38,840 nucleotides of DNA, taken from a virus. Shown piece by piece: positions 31,658 to 38,840 of this stretch. The stretch lies in IMG/VR virus record IMGVR_UViG_3300021087_000031, positions 1-38,840 of that record. One strand, 5' to 3'. The notes under the pieces are model-generated. The model had not been told where the DNA came from. It saw only the letters and a list, made by a program, of their open reading frames with translations, and made no database searches. How positions within the stretch are numbered: position 1 is the first letter of the stretch; each line of letters opens with the position of its first letter. Both the position numbers and the translations under genes were made by a program.

Positions 31658-33225
31658 TGTTAGAAAGTAGAAGTATCACGTTCATTATAGGAACATTATT
31701 TTCAGCACTAGCTGTTTCAGCAGTCGCTGCCTATTTTTCTATCGTAGGTTTAATGGCTATATTCTCAGCGTTACCTGTTGCTATATTGTCTATGGGAGTA
31801 GTATTAGAAATAGCTAAACTCGTAACGGCCTCATGGATATATCAATATTGGCAACGCACAAGTGTATTAATGAGGACCTACATGGTTACGTCTGTTGTGG
31901 TGTTATCCATAATAACTTCCATAGGTATATTTGGGTTCTTATCTAAGGCACATTTAGATCAAGCAGCAGTATCAGGCGACGCACAAGCAAAAGTCCAGCG
32001 TATTGAACAATTAATAGAACGTGAGAATGGCAAAATATCAGCAGGTGAAGAGAGGATAGTAAGAATTCAGTCAGGCGGAACGTTAGACATATCAGAAAGC
32101 ATACGTCAACAGGAAGAGATACGAGATAAGGCATGGGAAAGGATCCAAGGCGATATAACATACGCCGAGGAACAAATAGACAAAATACGGGCTAGTCTGG
32201 ATACAGATTTAGCTCTAAAACAACAAGAACTTGACGGTTTAGACGCTATAGTGGCATCTTATACTAACCAAGGGACAACACAACAAGACTTAGGAGCTTT
32301 TAGAAGAGACGAGGTTGTTGACAATGTGGCATTGGGTGTCCAAGTAAGGGAAAGTCAACGAGAGGATAGAGACGAGATAGACGCAGAGATGTCTGAACTC
32401 AGGACTTATGCTGAAGGACAAATAGCAGGATATCGTAACCAAATTATACAATATAGGACAGACACACAGACTGATATAGATAGTGCCACTAATGAGATAA
32501 ACAGATTACGAGATAACGAAAGTGATAGCCAATCAAATAGAGATATACAGATAGATGAGATCCAGGAAGATATCGACGAGGCATACGATCAAATAGGATT
32601 GTATAACGAGGACTTATTCGAAGAAAGAGCCATAGTAAGAGATCTTGGTAAGGAAGTAGGACCAGTTAGATATGTCGCACAATTTCTTTATGGTGATGAT
32701 ACAACAGAGAGTATCGACAGGGCTGTACAAATCCTTATACTCTTATTAATATTTGTATTTGATCCACTAGCTATTATCTTAGTAATAGCAGCAAATGTCA
32801 GTATAAAAGAGAGAAAGGGAGAGTTAATAACACCCGTAAGACTAGACGATGATGTTGTTGAGAAAGAATCAGTACCAGAAGTAGGTATATCAACAGCAGA
32901 AGCACCAGATCCAGACTCTTGGCAAGCAAAAGGATCTCAAGCAACAGCTAAACAGTATGACTTAGGCCCGGATATTGTGAAGGTGACAGAAGATATGCAC
33001 ATCGATATGTTCTTAGAAGAAGATAAAACATTAGAACCAGAACAAATGAAAGGAACGTTGAAGTGGCAGGAAACAACAGAGAATCAAGTGATAGATAATT
33101 TTAAGCCATCAGAAGATGACTGGTTACCAGCAAAGTATGGTAATGAGTCTGCGATGGATCCTAAAAAAGAACAAAATTTACAATGGCTAATTGATAAGAA
33201 AACAAAGGAGAAAGAAGATGCCTAA
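31657..33225 (+). CDS. Large membrane protein with central coiled coil
   Basis: The 522-residue protein starts with three membrane helices (about residues 8-95; FIIGTLFSALAVSAVAAYF, IFSALPVAILSMGVVLEIA, TSVVVLSIITSIGIFGFL). A long acidic coiled coil follows (about residues 110-330; IEQLIERENGKISAGEERI, VRESQREDRDEIDAEMSEL). Then comes a conserved motif PVRYVAQFLYG and a membrane hairpin near residue 365 (AVQILILLLIFVFDPLAIIL), and a soluble tail. I recall similar proteins in marine phages but no role. It is a plausible envelope-spanning protein. Confidence 0.7.
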   Translation: MLESRSITFIIGTLFSALAVSAVAAYFSIVGLMAIFSALPVAILSMGVVLEIAKLVTASWIYQYWQRTSVLMRTYMVTSVVVLSIITSIGIFGFLSKAHLDQAAVSGDAQAKVQRIEQLIERENGKISAGEERIVRIQSGGTLDISESIRQQEEIRDKAWERIQGDITYAEEQIDKIRASLDTDLALKQQELDGLDAIVASYTNQGTTQQDLGAFRRDEVVDNVALGVQVRESQREDRDEIDAEMSELRTYAEGQIAGYRNQIIQYRTDTQTDIDSATNEINRLRDNESDSQSNRDIQIDEIQEDIDEAYDQIGLYNEDLFEERAIVRDLGKEVGPVRYVAQFLYGDDTTESIDRAVQILILLLIFVFDPLAIILVIAANVSIKERKGELITPVRLDDDVVEKESVPEVGISTAEAPDPDSWQAKGSQATAKQYDLGPDIVKVTEDMHIDMFLEEDKTLEPEQMKGTLKWQETTENQVIDNFKPSEDDWLPAKYGNESAMDPKKEQNLQWLIDKKTKEKEDA

Positions 33226-33556
33226 TATAGATGAACCGGGATATGAACCCAGACGTAATGATAACGACTATCGACAAGAAGTAGAAGGATTATTGCAAAC
33301 AGGCTACGGACAGTTTAGATTCCACAAGGTAGATGGAAGTGTAAGAGAAATGACTTGCACACTACTACCTGGTGTTATTCCTGAACCAAGTACCACACAA
33401 AAGTCTAGGTCAGTCCCTGGCCAGGTGGTGGTATATGATGTTGACGTAGATGGCTGGAGGACTGTTACCTATGATAGAGTCCTTAGTTGGAAGTTCTTAG
33501 GTGAAACAGCAACACCCACACCACAAGTATCTACCTGGCAAGAAGAAAGCAGTTAG
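33218..33556 (+). CDS. WYL_2 (DUF2693)-like SH3-fold protein
   Basis: ATG 33218 behind GGAGAAAG gives 112 residues. The core reads FRFHKVDGSVREMTCTLLPG and then VVVYDVDVDGWRTVTYDRV, the pattern of the WYL_2/DUF2693 family (F-x-K-x-DG-x-x-R-x-M, then V-x-D-x-x-x-x-GWR). It is a small beta-barrel found in phages, with nucleic-acid binding suggested but unproven. The end is three bases from the next gene, and a slight overlap joins it to the membrane protein before. Confidence 0.65.
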   Translation: MPNIDEPGYEPRRNDNDYRQEVEGLLQTGYGQFRFHKVDGSVREMTCTLLPGVIPEPSTTQKSRSVPGQVVVYDVDVDGWRTVTYDRVLSWKFLGETATPTPQVSTWQEESS

Positions 33557-33559
33557 AAA

Positions 33560-34180
33560 ATGGGTGACGTATTCCGCAAGAGTGGGAAATATTATCCCAC
33601 TAATGCCCCCACTAATGCTGTTATAGTAGAAATAGGTAGTGATCGTTTTGAAGGTTCTACTATATACTATTCCACGCTAGCGCAAAAACACAACACAGAA
33701 TTATATTCAGTGGATGTTCTTCCAGAAGCATCTGAACGATTAGGTGATGTACCAAATACCAAATGGTGTGTGGAGAAGGGTTCAGTTTGGAGTAAAGACG
33801 GCCTTCTTGGAAAGACAATTTCTTGTTTATACTTGGATAATTATGATTATATATGGGAAGTAGGCCTTCCAACCGATCATATTGATCGATTGAAGGGCTT
33901 AAACAACCAAGATTGTGCACTAGAACATTTACAACAGATGATTAACCTACTGCCATATATGTGTCCAGAAGGTATTGTAGTGTGTGATGACACTTACACG
34001 TTTAATGGTTGTTGGATAGGTAAGTGTGGCGCAGTGGTGACATATTTATTGGCACATGGATATGAAATAGTCGAAAATGATGATAGGTTGATTAAACACC
34101 CCCCTGATTCACCAGCATTTGATCCAAAGCAACCGCAAACACAAAGCAATGGCTTAATTCTAAAGGCTCCTAGAAAATGA
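33560..34180 (+). CDS. Class I SAM-dependent methyltransferase-like protein
   Basis: The 206-residue protein has motif I in IVEIGSDRFEGSTIYY (about residues 22-37), the following strand LYSVDVLP with the SAM ribose Asp, and ISCLYLDNYDYIW and GIVVCDDTYTFNG as later strands with acidic residues. The set matches the Methyltransf_24 group, like the gene at 4206. Substrate unknown. It overlaps the next gene by four bases. Confidence 0.65.
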   Translation: MGDVFRKSGKYYPTNAPTNAVIVEIGSDRFEGSTIYYSTLAQKHNTELYSVDVLPEASERLGDVPNTKWCVEKGSVWSKDGLLGKTISCLYLDNYDYIWEVGLPTDHIDRLKGLNNQDCALEHLQQMINLLPYMCPEGIVVCDDTYTFNGCWIGKCGAVVTYLLAHGYEIVENDDRLIKHPPDSPAFDPKQPQTQSNGLILKAPRK

Positions 34181-35166
34181 TCAGCCACTTTGGAGAACAG
34201 CGGGGCTATATCGTTCAGATTTTTAATCAGTATCTTAACACCGATAAACATATTGGAGTGATACATTGGTGGGATATAAGAAACACAATCAACACAAAAG
34301 ATTTAGAAAAGTTTGTTGACGGCGTGGATGTGTGTTTTGTATTTTGTGATGAGTTCCTGCACATTCCAGGAGGCATCCAACGATATTTGGATGTATTAGA
34401 TCATGATAAGGTGCACTTCATATTATCTAGTGAGGAATCTGAGATGCCAAACAATAGATGTTTCAATTCTCTTTGGTTTACACAAAAGACCCTTCATGGA
34501 AGGCCCACCCTTAGTCAGGATTATATGAGAAAACCTTACACGTTCAATATGCTTTTAGGTTCTGAGAAAGAACATAGAACAACTCTCTTCAATAGATTAA
34601 AAGATAATAATAAAGTTTATAGCACTTACTTTGGAACGCCTCAAGGAAGATCATTAAGTGATACACACTTAGAAGATAAAGACACCCTGGATAATCTAAA
34701 ACAACAAGACCTTGGTAAAAAACTCAATACACTTGAGAAAGTTAACGGAACCACAATCAGCCACACCATACCAGCTGAAATATATGATAACAGTCATTTT
34801 GATATAGTGAGTGAGATGAGAGAGGACGTTATGAAAAACCAGATCCTTTTTGCTACTGAAAAGACTGCCAAACCCCTCGCTACTGGGAGATGGTTCTTGT
34901 CGTATGCGGAACATAATATGAACACTTACTTGGAAAGGTATGGTTTTGACTTTACTGACTATCTACATGACTATGACGTTGAAGACAACAACTATAGATT
35001 AGAACTCATTGTACAGAAAGTCGAAGAAATAACTAAAGATAGTAGCTTAGTCAAATACATTTATTCAAAAACTAAGGCAAATAGGATACACAATGTCCAG
35101 GTTTACCACCGGTTATGCAGGAATATGGCAAAGGATTTAATAAAGTTTATAGGAATGGTACTCTAG
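34177..35166 (+). CDS. Glycosyltransferase-like protein
   Basis: The 329-residue protein has the C-terminal signature FATEKTAKPLATGRWFLSY, then a strand plus LERYGFDFTDYLHD and a helix (NNYRLELIVQKVEEI). This resembles the acceptor/donor region of the fucosyltransferase-type enzymes and related phage glycosyltransferases (EKTxKPxxxGR). The N-terminal half, with VCFVFCDEF and VHFILSSEE, would be the partner domain. No DxD motif is needed for this GT-B type. It comes after a methyltransferase, suggesting surface-sugar work. Its stop is five bases before the next promoter. Confidence 0.6.
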   Translation: MISHFGEQRGYIVQIFNQYLNTDKHIGVIHWWDIRNTINTKDLEKFVDGVDVCFVFCDEFLHIPGGIQRYLDVLDHDKVHFILSSEESEMPNNRCFNSLWFTQKTLHGRPTLSQDYMRKPYTFNMLLGSEKEHRTTLFNRLKDNNKVYSTYFGTPQGRSLSDTHLEDKDTLDNLKQQDLGKKLNTLEKVNGTTISHTIPAEIYDNSHFDIVSEMREDVMKNQILFATEKTAKPLATGRWFLSYAEHNMNTYLERYGFDFTDYLHDYDVEDNNYRLELIVQKVEEITKDSSLVKYIYSKTKANRIHNVQVYHRLCRNMAKDLIKFIGMVL

Positions 35167-35170
35167 GTCG

Positions 35171-35199
35171 TTGACCTTTAGTTCAATAGGTCTTATAAT
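35171..35199 (+). promoter_or_regulatory. Promoter with spacer inverted repeat, upstream of 35233 gene
   Basis: TTGACC (35171-35176) and TATAAT (35194-35199) are 17 bases apart. GACCT (35173-35177) pairs with AGGTC (35188-35192). AGTT, rather than GGTT, lies at spacer positions 4-7. Predicted start lies about 27 bases before the ATG at 35233. It should drive the 35233 gene, tRNA-His, RNase H and the genes behind. Confidence 0.7.
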
Positions 35200-35232
35200 T
35201 ATACATGTGAATATAAAAATAGGAGTCCTTTC

Positions 35233-36342
35233 ATGGCACGAACTAAACAACGTACGGTATATCTTGTACAAGAACCCAATTGGGGCAAAGCCTCACTAGC
35301 GGTAACTGAAGAAGATAAAGAAGCGGCATATCAGAATGCACACAGTTTTATCCACAACGAAATAGCTAACAAAGAATGTTATAATTCTTTTAGGACTTGG
35401 GTTAAAACAAAATCAGGCTGGACCAAAGAAGAGATTAAAGATACTTTGGCAGCACCTGACTGGGCCTTTCTATCTATTTCAAAATACACATGGTTTGAAC
35501 AGAAAGTCGGATGGATGGCTAAAACTCATTCAGATTATATCTATAAATGTTTACCCAAGATTAGAAAAGCTGCTGAGAGACATGCGGCAGAAAAGAGACT
35601 TAACCAAAGTCAAGTGGTTGTTCAAATACGAGAAGAGTTACCTATCCTTCTAAATGCTGTTGATCAAATAGTAGACAGATTAGCAATAGGTAGAAAAGTA
35701 ATGGAGATTGAATCACTGCTTACATCCTTAAAACTTAACAAAGAAGAGATGGCAGAGGCACATAAGGAAATATCTTATACCTATGAAGAGTTTTTAGAAC
35801 TTGCCAGGGTGCGTGGTTTAAGGAATAGAACAGACTGGGATGAACAACTGATTGAAGGCTACAGCCATGTCAATAAGCCTAATGGAAGGAAGATAGTTGA
35901 GTATTTGAAAGAGCTATTAGACTCGTTGCAATTAGGAGCAACACCTAAGAAGGCAGTTAGACGTAAGAAGCCACAACCACCACATAAGATTGTAGCACGT
36001 CTACGCTTTATGAAAGCCAGTAAAGATTTAAATATAGCATCCTTTAGTCCTGTAGACATATTAGGCAGTTCAAGTGTCTGGATATATGATACTAAGCGAA
36101 AACGCTTAGGATTATACAAGTCTAAAGAGTATGGAGATCTAGGTGTTAAAGGAACATCTATTACAGGCTATGACCCAGATGAATCTTATGAAAAGACTCT
36201 AAGGAAACACGAAGATCAGTTAAAACAATTCATGAGGCTAAGTCCAAATGCTATTGAGCCGTATGTAGATAAAATACGAGGCAAAAAGATGAAGGTTAAG
36301 ACTCGTATCAACCCACACATGCTACTCTTAAAGGCAAACTAA
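35233..36342 (+). CDS. Conserved marine-phage protein of unknown function
   Basis: The 369-residue basic protein has GGAGTCC upstream. The N-terminal half is helical with WVKTKSGWTKEEIKDTLAA and a middle coil (LPILLNAVDQIVDRLAIGR), while the C-terminal half has a beta-rich module (SSSVWIYDTKRKRLGLYKS). I associate similar proteins with other marine phages but cannot give a role. No motif for an enzyme is visible. The stop is one base from the tRNA-His gene. Confidence 0.65.
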   Translation: MARTKQRTVYLVQEPNWGKASLAVTEEDKEAAYQNAHSFIHNEIANKECYNSFRTWVKTKSGWTKEEIKDTLAAPDWAFLSISKYTWFEQKVGWMAKTHSDYIYKCLPKIRKAAERHAAEKRLNQSQVVVQIREELPILLNAVDQIVDRLAIGRKVMEIESLLTSLKLNKEEMAEAHKEISYTYEEFLELARVRGLRNRTDWDEQLIEGYSHVNKPNGRKIVEYLKELLDSLQLGATPKKAVRRKKPQPPHKIVARLRFMKASKDLNIASFSPVDILGSSSVWIYDTKRKRLGLYKSKEYGDLGVKGTSITGYDPDESYEKTLRKHEDQLKQFMRLSPNAIEPYVDKIRGKKMKVKTRINPHMLLLKAN

Positions 36343-36343
36343 T

Positions 36344-36421
36344 GGTGAATGTAGCTCAAATTGGTAGAGCTCCTGGTTGTGAGCCAGGCGGTCATGGGTT
36401 CGAACCCCATCGTTCACCCCA
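36344..36421 (+). tRNA. tRNA-His (anticodon GTG)
   Basis: The cloverleaf is complete. G-1 (36344) pairs with C73 (36418), the eight-pair acceptor typical of tRNA-His; the remaining acceptor arms are GTGAATG and CGTTCAC with one G-T wobble. The D arm is GCTC/GAGC, the anticodon stem is CCTGG/CCAGG with loop TTGTGAG, and the T arm is ATGGG/CCCAT around TTCGAAC. CCA is encoded (36419-36421). It lies inside the 35233-rnh transcript. Confidence 0.95.
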
Positions 36422-36441
36422 AATAACTAGAAGGCAAAGTA

Positions 36442-37344
36442 ATGATAGTCGTAGATTATAATCAAACAGCTATAGGTAATTACATGGCAGAGGTCCGTGG
36501 ACGTACTGATGTGGAACCTAACGTGCCTATACTCAGACATATGATATTGAATACCATACGCTCCTACAAGAGACGTTGGGGTAGTGAATATGGAGATATT
36601 GTAATAGCCTGTGACAACAGGCACTATTGGAGACGAGAAGCGTTTCCTTATTATAAAGCTAATAGGAGAACCTCACGAGCAGCCAGTCCAATGGATTGGG
36701 GTAGTATATTTGATGCTATTAATATTGTTCGAGATGAGATAGCAGAAGTATTTCCATACCCTGTTATAGATGTCGACGGTGCAGAGGCAGACGATATAAT
36801 AGGAACACTAGCTGCATACAGTCAGACACATGGTACAAGTCCTGAGGAAAGTGGCATGTTGCCATTTGATGAACACATACCAGATCCTTTTCTTATAGTC
36901 TCAGGAGATCACGACTTTAAACAATTACAGAAGTGGCCTAATGTTAAACAATGGGCACCAGCACAAAAGAAGTGGGTTAAGATAAATGAGCCAGCACATC
37001 AAGTTCTATTAGAACATATAATCAGAGGTGATAAGGGTGACGGTGTACCTAATATATTATCAGCAGATGATGTCTTCATCAAAGGCATACGTCAAAACCC
37101 TATTAAAAAGGTTAAACTAACAGAATGGAAGACCCAAAAACCAGAAGAGTTTGTTAATGGTGCCATGGCACATGGTTATAATCGTAATTCTTTACTAATC
37201 GACTTAACCAAAACACCAGAAGACATGAAAGAAGATATTATAAATAGTTATATCACACAACGCGGTGGTGATAGAGGTCAGTTATTAAACTATTTTATTA
37301 AACATAAAATGAAAGGATTAATTGACGTAATAGATGATTTTTAA
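36442..37344 (+). CDS. rnh: RNase H (T4-like 5' nuclease, FEN family)
   Basis: The 300-residue protein removes RNA primers at the fork. It shows IVVDYN at the start (first metal Asp), then DNRHYWRREAFPYYKANR (helical arch), VDGAEADDIIGTLAA with the acidic metal cluster, VSGDHDFKQLQ with the second cluster, and RGDKGDGVPN as the helix-hairpin-helix DNA-binding loop. T4 RNase H is 305 residues. It is 20 bases after tRNA-His. It completes the replication set of this window. Confidence 0.93.
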   Translation: MIVVDYNQTAIGNYMAEVRGRTDVEPNVPILRHMILNTIRSYKRRWGSEYGDIVIACDNRHYWRREAFPYYKANRRTSRAASPMDWGSIFDAINIVRDEIAEVFPYPVIDVDGAEADDIIGTLAAYSQTHGTSPEESGMLPFDEHIPDPFLIVSGDHDFKQLQKWPNVKQWAPAQKKWVKINEPAHQVLLEHIIRGDKGDGVPNILSADDVFIKGIRQNPIKKVKLTEWKTQKPEEFVNGAMAHGYNRNSLLIDLTKTPEDMKEDIINSYITQRGGDRGQLLNYFIKHKMKGLIDVIDDF

Positions 37345-37363
37345 TAATGAAAGGTAATAAATA

Positions 37364-37633
37364 ATGGAAAATATACTACTATACATCGTTATAGGAGCTA
37401 TAGTAATAGCAGTGGTATTAGGTTACAACAAACCTACAAAAACAACCACAACCACACACAAGGCCCCTAAACCAACCCCCAAGCCAATAGACAATATTGC
37501 ACCCAGCAAAGCTAGTCTTCAGAAGCTAACTAAAAAGCAAATTGATGAAACAGCAGCAGCACAAGGTGTTAAACTTGATGCCAGGGAAACGAAAGCTAAG
37601 ATGATAGCAGCATTTCTAAAGCAGGCGAAATAA
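37364..37633 (+). CDS. Small membrane-anchored protein with SAP-like C-terminus
   Basis: The 89-residue protein has one N-terminal helix (ILLYIVIGAIVIAVVLGY), a Thr/Pro/Lys-rich linker, and a C-terminal helical stretch (SLQKLTKKQIDETAAAQGV then TKAKMIAAFLKQAK). The pattern L-x-x-L-T-K-x-x-I-x-x-x-A, GV-x-L-x-x-x-x-TK-x-x-x-I resembles a SAP domain that binds DNA. An envelope anchor with a DNA-binding tail is an inference. Confidence 0.5.
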   Translation: MENILLYIVIGAIVIAVVLGYNKPTKTTTTTHKAPKPTPKPIDNIAPSKASLQKLTKKQIDETAAAQGVKLDARETKAKMIAAFLKQAK

Positions 37634-37634
37634 C

Positions 37635-38165
37635 GTGGCACAGAAATTCAGACAAATCAATGAAGCTTTTGACTGGATCTTTGAACCCAGAGGTAAGAAG
37701 GCACAAGTAGACAGAATCAAGGAAGTTGCTGCTACTAATCAGACAGTCGTCCCATTTGTAAGATGGGGTGTTGGAGCTGATCAGCCTGATTGGGGAGTGC
37801 CAGAAGGCCATCCAGATAGAACTAAGATAGAAGATGACATACCTGATGGTATGGGTGAAACAACACTTACATTAGAGTTTCGTAGAATCAAACAATTTAC
37901 AGATCCTAATGCTAACATTAAGAACCTTCCTCCTTGGAAACAAGAGATGAATTGGATGAATATCTTAGAAGGCGTACATCACAAAGAAGCTGAGTTTTTA
38001 ACAGCAGTGAAAGATCAGCAATTGATCTCACTCTATCCTAAACTAGAAGGTATTCTAAAGGATTTAGGCATAACGGATTACGTTAAACCTAAGAAGAAAA
38101 AGTATAAAGCTAAAGACGTTTCCAAGAAAATGGAAGAGTTGAAAGCTAAAGTCGATTTTACATAA
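37635..38165 (+). CDS. Conserved phage protein (DUF6433-like)
   Basis: A GTG start gives 176 residues. The core pattern DDIPDGMGETTL, RRIKQF and then NILEGVHHKEAEFLTAVKDQQL is that of the DUF6433 family of marine T4-like phages (IPDGMG...LEGLHPKEAE). Its function is unknown. The C-terminus is Lys-rich. It runs up to the convergent - strand gene and overlaps it by eight bases at the 3' ends. Confidence 0.75.
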   Translation: MAQKFRQINEAFDWIFEPRGKKAQVDRIKEVAATNQTVVPFVRWGVGADQPDWGVPEGHPDRTKIEDDIPDGMGETTLTLEFRRIKQFTDPNANIKNLPPWKQEMNWMNILEGVHHKEAEFLTAVKDQQLISLYPKLEGILKDLGITDYVKPKKKKYKAKDVSKKMEELKAKVDFT

Positions 38166-38688
38166 AAGATTCGGGATCAGGTTTATATGGATCATAGAAC
38201 CTACCCCATTGCCAACCTTCAGGTCTAGGCTCACTAACAGGAATCGTTGTTGTCTTACCATCAGGTGAGACGATCCAACGACGCTTCTCTTTATAAAACG
38301 CAGCCTCAGACATTTTAATCCTTGTTTCCTTTGAGTGTGTCCTACGCCACATTGGATTATTTTCACCACGTCTAGTGCCTGTCATTGTCCTTGATGTCTT
38401 CTCTCTGTGTTCAGGAGAGACACCATGTATTCTACTAGGGTGATTGTCGCCTAGTTTTGCTTGTCTTATTCTTTCTAATCCTTCTGGTGTATGTTTCTTT
38501 GTACGATCTCGAGCACTATCTTTAACAACAGGCAAGCCTAAGTGTAAGGCATGCTCTCTAATAGCTTCTATTTGTGAAAAACGTCTGATTAAATCACGAG
38601 GCTTGGGAACATCTTGTACATGATTGTTGTCAACGATATACAATTCACCGCCATGATTAAACAAAAAGAATAAACTAGCTCTCACCAT
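38158..38688 (-). CDS. NUMOD3-repeat DNA-binding protein (homing-endonuclease associated)
   Basis: The 176-residue protein on the reverse strand has several copies of the NUMOD3 pattern: HTPEGLERIRQAKLGDNHPS, then GVSPEHREKTSRTMTG, then RGENNPMWRRTHSKETRIKM. A C-terminal module follows (RWIVSPDGKTTTIPV, PEGWQWGRF) similar to those at the end of homing endonucleases. No HNH or GIY-YIG catalytic motif is evident, so it may be a nuclease that lost its active domain or a DNA-binding half. Its start overlaps the end of the upstream - strand gene by 14 bases. Confidence 0.6.
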   Translation of the reverse strand: MVRASLFFLFNHGGELYIVDNNHVQDVPKPRDLIRRFSQIEAIREHALHLGLPVVKDSARDRTKKHTPEGLERIRQAKLGDNHPSRIHGVSPEHREKTSRTMTGTRRGENNPMWRRTHSKETRIKMSEAAFYKEKRRWIVSPDGKTTTIPVSEPRPEGWQWGRFYDPYKPDPESFM

Positions 38689-38840
38689 AACCTAAGTCCA
38701 CATTATAATTTTCGTTGTTATATGCTTTTACAAAGAGTGGCGCAACATTTTCCCTATACTGCTTAGGACCTGGGTGCATCATATCCCTAGCTATTTCAGC
38801 ATTATCTGTCTTTGATTGTGTGAAGATAAGCTGTGAGCCA
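38675..38840 (-). CDS. C-terminal part of a possible SGNH/GDSL hydrolase, partial
   Basis: An open reverse frame enters from the right edge and ends at TAG (38675-38677), giving 54 residues with SKTDNAEIARDMMHPGPKQY. The block D-x-x-HPGP resembles the catalytic Asp-His pair of SGNH hydrolases in marine phages, where the helix after HPGP closes the active site. The Ser and Gly/Asn blocks lie outside the window, so the call is tentative. It overlaps the NUMOD3 gene start. Confidence 0.4.
   Translation of the reverse strand, partial: GSQLIFTQSKTDNAEIARDMMHPGPKQYRENVAPLFVKAYNNENYNVDLGYGES

Noticed and set aside
37239-37246. TATAAATA inside rnh
   Set aside because: More than 110 bases from the next gene start and fully inside a coding region.
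1-38840. CRISPR arrays, insertion sequences or retroelements
   Set aside because: No regularly spaced direct repeats, transposase, terminal inverted repeats or reverse transcriptase were seen.

Overview
The window is a compact, A+T-rich, almost gap-free stretch of genes on the + strand, and it reads as part of a T4-like marine myovirus genome. The diagnostic genes are a family B DNA polymerase (gp43), a UvsX recombinase, a DnaB-type helicase (gp41), a primase (gp61), RNase H, and class Ia ribonucleotide reductase NrdA/NrdB. Around them lie many small proteins of the kind seen in cyanophages and other marine T4-like phages (an LSm-like protein, a thermonuclease, a DUF7207-like protein, a DUF6433-like protein, a DUF6267-like ligase-fold protein). 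I see no photosynthesis genes and cannot name the host. Two tRNA genes, Thr(TGT) and His(GTG), are present.

Layout: (1) 1-816 holds the tail of a probable small heat-shock protein, an LSm-like gene and a thermonuclease. (2) 820-10174 is a replication/recombination run starting at a strong promoter: polymerase, two methyltransferases, a nucleotide-sugar dehydrogenase, uvsX, helicase, then small membrane proteins including an MscS-like one, and an oxygenase-like gene. (3) 10171-11369 holds two short units, each with its own promoter, ending at a clear terminator; one encodes a winged-helix protein. (4) 11370-14209 has a noncoding leader, tRNA-Thr, small genes, a cytidylyltransferase and a glycosyltransferase. 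(5) 14205-24071 is a probable late/structural block: a ligase-fold protein, a NMNAT-like nucleotidyltransferase, a spanin pair, two very large lysine-rich proteins, two low-complexity structural proteins and three conserved phage proteins. (6) 24093-35166 runs primase, an oxygenase, nrdA, sulfotransferase, queC-like, nrdB, cupin, a membrane coiled-coil protein, a methyltransferase and a glycosyltransferase. (7) 35171-38165 holds a conserved phage protein, tRNA-His, RNase H and small genes. (8) At 38158-38840 the strand flips: a NUMOD3-repeat protein and the C-terminus of a possible SGNH hydrolase lie on the - strand.

The observation I rate highest is a family of promoter-like sites at 820, 10171, 10646, 24094 and 35171, with a related site at 19685. 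Each sits just after a stop codon and has a -35-like box, exactly 17 bases of spacer and a -10 box. Each also carries an inverted repeat that begins in or next to the -35 box and ends at or just before the -10 box. The arm sequences differ from site to site but stay self-complementary, and the five clear sites keep GGTT or AGTT at the same spacer position. This looks like a structured promoter, or a boundary element acting as both terminator and promoter, rather than a fixed-sequence operator.

The genes form three working groups: DNA replication and nucleotide supply (43, uvsX, 41, 61, rnh, nrdA, nrdB); surface-sugar or glycan chemistry (FkbM-like and other methyltransferases, dehydrogenase, cytidylyltransferase, glycosyltransferases, sulfotransferase); and virion/lysis proteins. 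Assignments rest on motifs and remembered family features read by eye; no database search was run.
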